Origin: Oreohelix idahoensis
Lineage: Eukaryota; Mollusca; Gastropoda; Stylommatophora; Oreohelicidae
Direction of reading: 5' to 3'
Length of the DNA: 64,000 nucleotides
Assembly (NCBI GenBank): GCA_024509875.1
Contig: JAMPIV010011332.1
Coordinates: 1 to 64,000, forward strand
In this document: positions 10,784 to 20,305 of the stretch, in pieces
How positions within the stretch are numbered: the stretch's first letter is position 1
How the letters are laid out: each line of letters begins with the position of its first letter
Made by a program: the position numbers and the translations under genes
Notes under the pieces: model-generated
What the model saw: the letters and a program-made list of their open reading frames with translations, nothing else
Database searches by the model: none
What the model was told of the DNA's origin: nothing

Positions 10784-12746
10784 TGTGACGTACGTCTAGT
10801 TTGTCAAGTGAATTTTCCCTGATTTGATGGATGATTAAAGGGACTTTAGCTTTTCATAACATTAGAATCCCTGAACATCAGTATTGTTGTAACTTTTCAT
10901 CAACGAAGAGTAGCGGCTAGGATCAAAGCAATCAAGAAGATCCCCAGAACAGAGAAGCAGAAGTTTAGCATCTCCGTACGAACACTGAACCGTTCGCAAG
11001 ACGGACACGAGCGGTCAGAAGAAAGCTTCATGCAGACTTCGCACTTCTGTGGCCACCGGAAGACTTGCCCGAAAGACGGAACGCTCAGCGTAGCGGATAC
11101 GATCTGAGGAATCAGGAAACTCACCGCGAACGAGGCTAGTCTCGCCGGAATTTCACATGCTCGTGCGAGCAGCCTGAAACGAACGTAGATCGGAAGCCAG
11201 TCGGGCCATCGTGGTTAGCATGGCGGCTAAATAACTTCGACTTCCCCTGGGAACTGAAGAGGCGCGAAATTTTCACATGTACCATTTATCTTGCCTTTCT
11301 AATAGATAAATATAGAATCTGAAAAGGGCAACGTATCATTCGTTCTGACAGAATTCTAAGATTCACTAGCAAATAGTTAAAAATTCCTGCTAGATTTCAT
11401 CTAAATTGTTGGCTATTGGAGTGAAATTCTTTTTCTGTGCAGACGGTATTTTATACATTAGCTTCGAGTGATCAGTGGTCTAGTTATTTCATATTTAGTT
11501 CACTGGATTGTGGTGTAAATTTAACCTTATTAAATAAGCCCATCTTCATAGTTCTAGTGCCAACTAAATGTTACATCTATAAGTTTATTTCCTAATACAA
11601 TAGCCGCTTAAGGGAATTATAACTTTAATACAGTTTAGTTCTGTATAAATAGATGTGCTTTCAACTATTAACCTCACGGGGAGTTTTTTTCTTGCTTTAT
11701 TAATTGAAGATGTGAGTGCAGAAAATAGTTAAACTGTAAATGTATCGCGCGTTAGATTTTAATATGATTTTATTGTATTTCATGTTTTTTCTATTGCATC
11801 CAGAATGATCTTTTGAACCTCGCATCCCAGCAATTAAGCAGCAATGAAACCTCATTTAAGCAGCAATTAAGCAGCAATGAAACATCATTTAAGCAGCAAT
11901 TAAGCAGCAATGAAACATCATTTAAGCAGCCATTTCGCAGCAATAATATATATCTAGAGTCTTGCCGACTCAGTTCGATTACTCCAGTGACTTATGAACA
12001 TATTTGAAATTTAATCTTTGTGGCGATCCTGTTGGGATTCAGCTATCTGAAGTATACAGAAACAAAGCAAACCCAAAGACTATTTTAAAATCCCAATTCA
12101 TAAAGTCGTTTTTTTATAATTATCAAACTGGAAGAAGAACAGTCAACAGTAGCAATATTTTACTCACTGCTCTATTCGTGAAGAAGAACATAGATTTCCC
12201 TGACACTGTCTGTCAAGCATAATCATTGGATTTTACCAACCCCCTGAAGAACTTACCTCAGTGTTTTTTTTTTTGTAGTTTGTGACATTACTGCAAAAGA
12301 AAGTTATCTCCACCAGCTGTGCCAATCTTAGACACCACACCATTCCTCACACCTAGCCAAGGGCCTGTGCCATTCTTTAGGAACTTTATCTAATAAACCA
12401 AAAGTACCGTTAAACTTCAACGTCCAGCGATTTCCCAAAACCCAAACACTTCCCATATTTTGTTATCGTAGTGTGTATTCATGTACGTTGCGCGTCAGGA
12501 TCACCAAATCGGTGTGTGCGCATGAGCAACTGGAACTGACAAACAGTTGTTTTTTCAGAAGAGTGGTAGGAATAGTTTTTGAGAGACAAATATTGTCGTA
12601 ATAAGAGACTGTCCTTACTCTTCCCCAGCCCTTGTGAATCTACTACCTCACTTTCCTAAATCCTTATTCTCACAGAGCCATCACTATCATTCTACACTCT
12701 AAAGGACCAATATCCATCAGAACTCTCTCAGATAAAAATTACGACA
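10784..12746 (+). repeat. 5' LTR of nested gypsy B
   Basis: It is near-identical to the 3' LTR at 20306-22926 except that it lacks a 658-bp stretch present there. The break is at CGATTTC|CCAAAACCC. ORFs predicted inside it recur in the other LTR and are not genes. Confidence 0.9.
11830..11942 (+). repeat. Tandem repeat inside LTR B, about 37-bp unit
   Basis: Three copies of AAGCAGCAATGAAACATCAT plus TTAAGCAGCAATT are followed by a partial one. The same array occurs at 21352-21464 in the 3' LTR. It creates a short SNETSFKQQL peptide repeat in one frame, which I regard as incidental. Confidence 0.8.
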
Positions 12747-12752
12747 AATAAA

Positions 12753-12775
12753 TGGTTAGCTCCTCCCGGATTCTG
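12753..12775 (+). promoter_or_regulatory. Primer-binding site of nested gypsy B
   Basis: TGGTTAGCTCCTCCCGGATT begins six bases after the LTR end. TGG, then 8 plus 5 bases, then GATTC has the spacing expected for a sequence complementary to a tRNA 3' end (CCA, discriminator and acceptor stem, T stem, T loop). The identity of the tRNA was not determined. Confidence 0.6.
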
Positions 12776-13448
12776 AGCCTAGTTTAAATAGAGTGTGGTT
12801 GATTGTCTTTGTGAAGTAGGGTACAATAATAAAAAAGTAATTACTTCCCCTAGACAAAGCCTTTTAGTATTTTGGGCCGACCACACAATAAGTATTACAG
12901 GTTTGTTCTTTCCACAGGAGCAAGAAGTTAGTGATTAAAATATTTGTCACCTTTGTATTCTCTGGCAGAGAAAATTGAACTTTATTATATAATTGCTGGG
13001 ATGGCGTGATTGGTTTTACAATCACTAAAGGTTTTTGAAGTTAAAAAAAGAGTTGAGCTTAGCTAAAGACGCCTTGTTCTGACTTTTTAAGTCTAGTTAA
13101 CATCGTCTCTTCTCATATAATTGACTTCAGGGGGAGTTTTTTTGTAGTGGAGAATTAAAATTTCAGGAATTTTTTTTTTTATTTAATTGTTTTAATAAAA
13201 AATTTTCTCTACTTTTAGTAAAAGTAAAATTGTTTCCAGTGTAACTTACCATTTTAGTGGCATTAGTCGCTTGCGTTTAGAGCCTTAATTGCCAGAAAAC
13301 AGCAGCGATACGTTAACACATTTAAGGTAGGAGGTGACACAAGTAAATTTATACTTTGTGTTTTTTTTCTCGTAGCGAGTTTGAGTTTTTTCCCCTTCTT
13401 GTTCTTTCTTGCGATTCTCTAATAGTAGTAGCATCCAGTTCTTTAATC

Positions 13449-14514
13449 ATGTCAGAGAGGATTCAGATGAGATCCATCCTAAGGCTGGAGGCGAAAGAAT
13501 CAGGTTTAGAAGGAGAAGCCGCTAACTTGTTTGTCAACCAGGAACTTGAAAGGTATGACGCGGAAAGGAAGGAAGCACAAGAGAGAGCAGAGAGGAAAGA
13601 TGCTCAAGATAGAGCAGAAAAGAAAGAAGCGGAGAAGCGTTTATTGGAGCAGAAGAAAAATTGAGGCAGAAAACAAGAAAATTGAGGCAGAAATGGAAGC
13701 CCGCAGAGAGAGAGAAAGGGAGCGGAAAAGACAACATGAACTGGCACTTAAGGCTTTAGAGAGTCGGGGCGCCTCTACTTCGAATAACGGAGAGCCGTCT
13801 TCGCCCCAGTCCCAGTCAATGGATCTCTCCAGCACTCAGTCTGCCCAATTAACGGCGATGTCTTTTGCTTTAGAATCTTTTCCTAGCCCCAATGAAAAAA
13901 TTGACAGCTACCTAGAAAAATTCGAAAGGCTCGCAAATCTGTATGGGTTAGAGAGTTTCCGCTGGGCACTTAAGCTCTCAACGTCACTAAAAGCTAATGC
14001 TTATGACGTATACACAAAGCTGGGACCGAACCAACATGATTACGACATGCTAAAGAAGGCCTTGCTAGAACGGTTTGAGATGACCGCCCGAAAATTTCTG
14101 CAAATGTTCAGAAACAGCCGGAAAGAGAGCACGGAAACTTTCCCGCAGTTCTCTTCACGTCTCACGGGCTATTTGACAAAGTGCATTGAATTATCTGACC
14201 TACCTCTTACATATGAGGGACTACTTGAACTTGTTCTTGTGGAACAGATAAAGTCAACTTTGTCAAACGAAACCCGTAGATTTTTGGCTGAACAGGGCGC
14301 AGTCAGGCTTGAGGACATACTCAATAAGGCAGAACGCTATACCAATGCAATGGCCGAACTTCCCAGCACTAAACGTAAACCCACAGATGAGCCATCTCGT
14401 AAACAAAATCTAGAGCAGTCATCCTATTCCTCTAATTCCTCTCAGAACTATAACCAACGAGAAAATAATACCCAGAGACCTCCCCAGGAAAAATCGAAAT
14501 TCTACAAAACCTGA
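13449..14514 (+). pseudogene. Gag of nested gypsy B (SCAN-like)
   Basis: The start is at ATG 13449 (MSERIQMRS), 700 bp after the LTR. The first ~110 residues form a highly charged coiled coil (runs of ERKEAQERAERKDAQ type). A one-base frame change occurs in an A-run near 13660. The core, roughly FPSPNEKIDSYLEKFERLAN through ...SRLTGYLTKCIEL, has the helical signature shared by Gmr1 gag capsids and vertebrate SCAN domains; the SCAN domain is known to derive from such gags. No CCHC knuckle is visible, only a Gln/Asn/Lys-rich C-terminus. It ends at a TGA that lies in frame with the downstream protease, so gag-pol may need read-through, or the stop may be a mutation. Confidence 0.8.
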
Positions 14515-15360
14515 TACCTCCCCAACAACAATTCTGATCAACCCACCAAGCCTACGTGGCAGCGCGGCCACCAAGGTCAAGGAAAAGGGAAGACCCCTAC
14601 ACCAGGAACGTCTGATCAGGGCAAACAAACCGGTTCAAACCGCGTCGGATGTTTGCATACAGCCTCGAAAGGTAGAGTCAATGTCAGTGATTCTAATCCT
14701 GAGGGGGACCGACCCTCAACTCGAGGAACTGTAATTTTGAATGGTACCTCAACTACTTGTCTCTTTGACACTGGGCTAAGCTTTAGTTGTATTGTCGCCA
14801 GACACCTAGTCAAACCAGGTCAGGAGACAGAGGAAACCGTCAAACTTAGTGGAGTTTTCAGGAGGGATGCACCCAGGACGCTTCCTATCGCACTGGTAGA
14901 AATACACTCTGACTTTGTCAGAGGAGTTATTAAAGAGGCCATTATGGATGATCCTATCTACCCAGTTATCCTGGGATGTAGATATGTGTTTATTGGGAGA
15001 CCAAAGGAGCCGATTGTGGCAGCGGTAACCACAAGAGGGCAAGCCAAGAAGGAGAGGGAGCCTGCGCCAAATTTGTTGCCGAACAAACTGAAGGAGGCGC
15101 AACAAAAGGACCCTACTCTGGAGCCCTGCTTTAGAAAACTGCCCATGGCTAAGGACCCCAGACACAACGGAGACATCTTTTCTAAGGACGGCGTATTGTA
15201 TCGTAGAACGGGCAACCCTGACACAGGGAATAACCAGCTCCTAGTACCGACGCAGTACAGAAGTCAGATCTTAGAAATGGGGCACTCTCTTCCCTTTAGC
15301 GGACATATGGGACAAAACGCCACTATTCAGCGAATAAAAAAACCACTATTGGTGGCCAGG
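14515..15360 (+). pseudogene. Pol of gypsy B: protease and integrase zinc-binding domain
   Basis: The frame continues that of gag after the TGA. LFDTGLS at 14761 is the aspartic protease active site, and ILGCRYVF at ~14968 fits the second protease signature. The reading then enters the HHCC integrase N-terminus, with GHSLPFSGHMG at ~15275 and its cysteines CAQCQR downstream in another frame. A frameshift near 15350-15360 interrupts it. Protease immediately followed by integrase, with RT further downstream, is the diagnostic Gmr1-type order. Confidence 0.82.
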
Positions 15361-16618
15361 AATGAACTCTGACATCATCAGGTACGCGAAATCCTGCGCC
15401 CAGTGCCAACGGGTAGCACCCAAGCACTTGACACCCCCAGTACCTATGGGGCAAATGTCAATAGTGGGTACTCCATTTGAACGGGTTGCTGTCGACATCA
15501 CTGGACCCCTGGAAAGGACCAAAAGAAAGCACAGGTTCATCCTGACTTTAGTCGACACTTGCACAATGTGGGCCGAAGCTGTACCGCTACCATGCATAAA
15601 TTCCAAGCATGTCGCAGAAGCCCTCGTGCACATCTTTACACGGTTGGGATTCCCTCAACAAGTTTTGACGGACAATGGATCCCAATTCCGTAGCCTGTTA
15701 ATGAAGGAGATCTTTAAGATCTTGAGGGCCAAACATACCCACACTAGTCCCTACCATCCGGCCGGAAATGGGCTCCTGGAACATTTTAACGGCAGCCTCA
15801 CCACCATGTTACGTAAGCTGGGTCAGGAGAAACCGGAAGACTGGGACCTATATATCGGCTGCCTTATTCGCCTACCGAGAGGTTCCCCAAGCGTCTACGG
15901 GATTCGCGCCAGCTACACTTTTATTTGGCAGACCTATTAAGGGGCCACTAGAAGCATTACTTCGGTCCCTGACAGACCAAAAGGCTGACGAGACAGTCGT
16001 CTCTGCAAGCAAGTATGTATCTGAGCTCAAGGAAAGGCTAAAGCTAGGATGGGATCTAGCTACTACCAACCTTACGAAAGCCCGCGCTAAACAGGCTAAA
16101 AGATACAATAAAGCTGCAAAAGAGAGAGAACTACAACCAGGGGAGAAAGTTTTGTTGCTACTTCTAACCGGAAGCAATAAACTTCGCATCGGATGGCAAG
16201 GGCCGTTTACCGTCCTTAAAAAGATCTCACGTACCAATTACAAGATCTCCATCAAAGGAAAGGAGAAGGTCTTCCACATAAATCTGCTAAAGAAATATTT
16301 GGAAAGACCGGTGCCATCCTCCGAGCATCTCCTGGCTGTCGCCATAGCAACGGAAGACGAGGAAGATGATGATGGTTGCATGGAGTATCCACTGCAACCC
16401 ACAGAATCCTTTAAAGATGTCAAGTTCGGCGACAATCTCTCACCAGAACAACAAACAGAAACCAGAGCGCTACTAAAACAGTACAGTGCAGTCTTAACGG
16501 ATGTACCTGGTCGAACAAATCTCATCGAATTTGATATGAAATTAACAAATGAGACCCCTGTTCGAACCAGAGTTTACCCCATCCCGTACGCTAAAGCTGA
16601 TGCACTTCGCGAGAAATA
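15361..16618 (+). pseudogene. Pol of gypsy B: integrase core and C-terminal domain
   Basis: After PGMNSDIIRYAKSCAQCQR come the catalytic residues: VAVDITGP (first Asp), LTDNGSQF (second Asp) and GLLEHFNGSL (Glu; the usual following Arg is His). A frame change near 15865 precedes the YREVPQASTGFAPATLLFGR segment. The C-terminal GPF/Y module is clear (KLRIGWQGPFTVL). No chromodomain is seen. The linker to RT carries NLIEFDMKLTNETPV, and the frame is lost again near 16615. It was a DNA integrase and is now broken. Confidence 0.85.
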
Positions 16619-17797
16619 GACAAGCTGCGTCAGGCAGGAATTATCAGTGAGTCTACATCTCCTTACAGTTCTAGTGTAGTGCTGTTGCAGAAGCCCAATA
16701 AGGAAGTTCGGCTGTGTATAGATTACCGGCTGCTAAACGCTGTTACGGAATTCCAGCCCGAACCTCTCCAAACTGTTTCTGAGTTGTTCACCAAGCTCAG
16801 CAAGGCAACGATTTTCTCCAAGATTGACCTCAGTAAAGGTTATTATCAAATACCAGTCAAGGAGGAAGTTAAACCTTTGCTAGCTTTCAGCACTAGTGAA
16901 GGACATTACACATTTAATGTGATGCCGTTCGGATTGCATAACGCACCAGGAGTGTTCACCAGAATGACGAGGAAGCTGTTAGAACCTTTGCAAAGTCCCA
17001 GCATCCATAATTTCATGGATGACATATTAATTGCATCGGAAACCTACGACGAACATATTGCTACGGTTGCTATGCTCCTCATGAGACTACAGGAAACTGG
17101 TCTCATAGCCAGACCTAGCAAATGTCTCATCGGGTTCGAAAAGCTAGACTTCTTGGGGCATACTATTTCCCACGGCTGTAGTTGGCCTGTTCAGAAGAAC
17201 GTGGAGAAAATAGCTGCAGCCAAAAGGCCCAGAACGAAGAAAGACGTGCGTTCCTTCCTATCACTATGTGCATATTATCAGAAATACATCGAGAACTTCA
17301 ACGGACTTACGGCACCTCTGACTGACCTCACCAAGAAAGGTTGTCCTGATAAGGTCATGTGGGATCAAAAGTGCGAACATGCATACAGCACTTTGAAATG
17401 ACAGTTGTCGGCATACCCCATCCTAAGGTTACCTGACCTTAAGAAGCCTTTCGTACTGAGAGTTGACGCGTCAGGTCAGGGCATCGGGTCAACATTGTTG
17501 CAACCCGAGGACAGTGACCCGAATATGCTTTTCCCAGTAGCTTACGGCAGTCGGAAACTGAACAAGGCTGAACGCAACTACAGTGTCGTTGAAAGAGAAT
17601 GTCTCGCTCTGATTCAGGGCATCAGACGCCATCATGAGTTTCTGTATGGTACTTCTTTCACAGTACAAACCGACCACGCTCCATTAGCTTTCCATGGTGC
17701 CAATAAGGAATTCAACACAAGGATTATGCGCTGGGCATTATTATTGAGCGTCTATTCCTTCAAAGTGGAATATATTCCAGGAAAACAGAATGTCGGA
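16619..17797 (+). pseudogene. Pol of gypsy B: reverse transcriptase and RNase H (5' part)
   Basis: RT motifs appear in order: LCIDYRLLNAV, FSKIDLSKGYYQIPV, FNVMPFGLHNAPGVF and NFMDDILIAS, with the catalytic Asp pair as F-M-D-D. The connection domain and RNase H follow: LRVDASGQGIGSTL, VVERECLALIQGI, VQTDHAPL and VEYIPGKQNV. An in-frame TGA at 17399 interrupts the connection region. The sequence is cut after NVG by the solo LTR and resumes at 20158. Confidence 0.9.
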
Positions 17798-20157
17798 TGT
17801 AGTGGGTTTGATGGTATTGTATGATGGTGATATTACTAAGTGTGATGCATGAGGTCAGCTGTGAAGGCTCCTGAGATAAAATGTATCTGTGAATTGTCAG
17901 AAGGCCCTTCGTGCTACCACTACGACCTCACACCTATCTTTTTTTTTTACTAATGAATGTGGCTACGTTAAATGTCTAGGGTAATGATATGTAATGTGTT
18001 GTGGTAGTTTACATACACACACAGATATTTACTAAGTCTAATAATATTAATAAATGTTATAATACACTGAACTAACTCAAGTGTGTAAAATTTTTGATAG
18101 TAATTTTCTTTAAATTTATTTGTTCTGAACCAAGGTTTTATTTTGGCCAGAACATATGAAAGGTTTTGCAATTATGAAAGAAATGCATGAATATTACATA
18201 ATAAATGCAAGGTGTGTACATATGTATGTTACTAGACTAGTTAATATTACTACTGTTTATAGTTGTAATCTATTTTGGGAGAACACTTAATGGATGTGCT
18301 GTTGGGGTGGCCTCATCACTCCCTGTCTATGGTGACTACACATTGTCCAGTTATTTGATGGAATTTTATGGGTGTGTTAGGAAATAAGTTGAGTTGGTGA
18401 ATTCTCAGCAGACCAGGCGCTCACGTAGCTTGAAGGTGTAGCTCTGGTGCTGAGATCTGGTGGCCCCACCTCTCCGTGCTTGGGGGCAATATCAGAAGTC
18501 TGGTGGCCCCACCTCTCCGTGCTTGGGGGCAATATCAGAGGTCTGGTGGCCCCACCTCTCCGTGCTTGGGGGCTATAATAGGCTGCTCCGACAAAATGTT
18601 ACTGCACGGGTCCTCTCTTGTAATTTTCAACAACTCATGTGACACCGCATTGGTGCCAACTGAAACTCACAGTTCTGCAATCAAAGTATTAGTCATGTGT
18701 CAGAATTCCATCCTCTAACCATTTCTGGACACAACACTACACAACAACAACACCACATAGACGGGTCAGATCTTTCTGACCAAACAACACATCTTACCAA
18801 GTTGGTTTCACATAGGATAAGTTCTCCCAGACTACAGATTCTGAAATATGTTCATTAGCTTCCTGCCATAGAATAGGATAGGTGATATGTTTCACTTTTC
18901 TCAACACTTGATCTGTCCTTCATAATCCTTGCTGGAGTTTATGTATTTTATTTGTCTCTAGACCCTGAACTGGGGCGGGGGGTCTAGAGCGAATCCTTAC
19001 TTGTTGTAAGGGACAGATTATGCTATTGCAGTATCAAATCACTCGAAACCTTAAACAAATATTAAAATGCACAAAGAAATAATTTCAGTCTTACCAGAAT
19101 TATGAATATAGTACACAGTTAAATGCTAGCAAAACTCAGCTGAGCTGCTGGCCTTAGGATGGCGTCCCTCTAAATATTTCAATAGCTTCTGGGAATTACA
19201 CCACTTAATAATTCACTGTGTCTACTAGGACAACTTATAATGAATGGCACAAAATGCGCGTCTGAGCGCCGATAATATATTCATCTATGGCCAATCACTG
19301 CCTTTTATTTTTCAAATTCAAATATCCTACCAAAAAGTCATTTCAGTCATACCTCAGTCAAGTATGCCTTATTGTCTGTTGGTCCGTCCGTCTCTACTTG
19401 CGTTTCACAAAAAAACACACTTGTTTTTTGAACCAACTCTGCCTTCCCCTACACAATTTTGCCCTTTAAAGTTATTTTTAGCCACAATTCACCATCCCAC
19501 CCCGTCTCTTCATTCCAACTAGATTTTAGCACTTGCGTCTTCAAGGCCACATTTTTTTGAAAATTAGTGACATGTTTTATTTCAATGCAGTCGATCGTTG
19601 ATATTAACAACACAGTCTTTTGTCAATATCTTTCTTATTATCTGTCCGTCTGTATAAATGAAAGCATATTATTTCACTGCTCAAGATGGGCGATCCGGCC
19701 AGCTAGGTTTTATATTCCTAACATTATTATTAAGAAAAGTTACTTTTCAAATATTTTCTAGAATCTTCTGGAATGCGTTCATCACTGCATTCAAATAAAC
19801 GGACTAAGTTATCGCAAAAGCGTCCAAAAAATGACTGTGGCGTATAATATCCAAGGTCCCTTTTGTCGATTTCTTTACTTTATGTCAACTTGGGAAACGT
19901 GACTTTTCCTCCTTTCCCCACCACTTGCGTCTTTTAGCCTTGCTAATTTCAAGCACGAGTTCAGTCAGATTTTTCCTTTTGATCTCCGTTCTCATCCCGT
20001 TCCGTTTTGCCTTCAAGTCTAACAATTTAATTTCCATGGCGGGTGATGACCCGCGGCGGGGGCGATCATGTATTCTAGCAGCTTACGCATTAGTTTTTAT
20101 CCCTACGTTGTATCATTGGAGATATTTTAACGTTGTATCACGGTCAATTTTATGACA
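17798..20157 (-). mobile_element. Solo LTR of gypsy family A (subfamily 2) inside RNase H
   Basis: Read on the plus strand it starts TGTAGTGGG and ends TTTTATGACA, flanked by TCGGA on both sides (17793-17797 and 20158-20162). It aligns patchily along its length with the LTR at 53112-56819: the GAGGTCAGCTGTGAAGG block, the GAATAGGATAGGTGA block, and the GTCCGTCCG region. No internal domain remains, so this is a solo LTR left by LTR-LTR recombination. Orientation is set by comparison with 2128-4559 and 53112-56819, where pol and the polypurine tract are present. Confidence 0.87.
18456..18575. repeat. 43-bp tandem triplication inside the solo LTR
   Basis: Three near-perfect copies of a unit containing CTGGTGGCCCCACCTCTCC and GTGCTTGGGGGCAATATCAG start at 18457, 18500 and 18543. 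The unit is GC-richer than the surrounding LTR. Confidence 0.85.
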
Positions 20158-20273
20158 TCGGAGCTAACTTCTTGAGTAGAAACTGGTCTACAGAGGAAGA
20201 AGAGCAAACTGAAGATACCACTCATCCTAAAGTCACCAATCAGGTCACCTCCATTGTCAAGAAGAAAACATGA
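20158..20273 (+). pseudogene. Pol of gypsy B: RNase H C-terminus after the insertion
   Basis: After the duplicated TCGGA the frame continues as GANFLSRNWSTEEEEQ and ends VTSIVKKKT at TGA. The motif is normally ADxLSR, so the acidic residue is changed to Asn here. It completes pol just before the polypurine tract. Confidence 0.85.
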
Positions 20274-20290
20274 AAAATGGCTTCATGTCT

Positions 20291-20305
20291 AAAAGTGGGG
20301 ACGAT
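20291..20305 (+). promoter_or_regulatory. Polypurine tract of gypsy B
   Basis: AAAAGTGGGGACGAT directly precedes the TG of the 3' LTR. The AAGTGGGGA core is shared with both family A elements in the window. Confidence 0.8.

Noticed and set aside
10900..11124. Minus-strand 74-codon ORF, also at 20422-20646
   Set aside because: It is identical in both LTRs of gypsy B simply because LTRs are copies; no domain or start context.
11813..12007. Short ORF with SNETSFKQQL repeats
   Set aside because: It arises from a tandem array inside the LTR and recurs in the 3' LTR.
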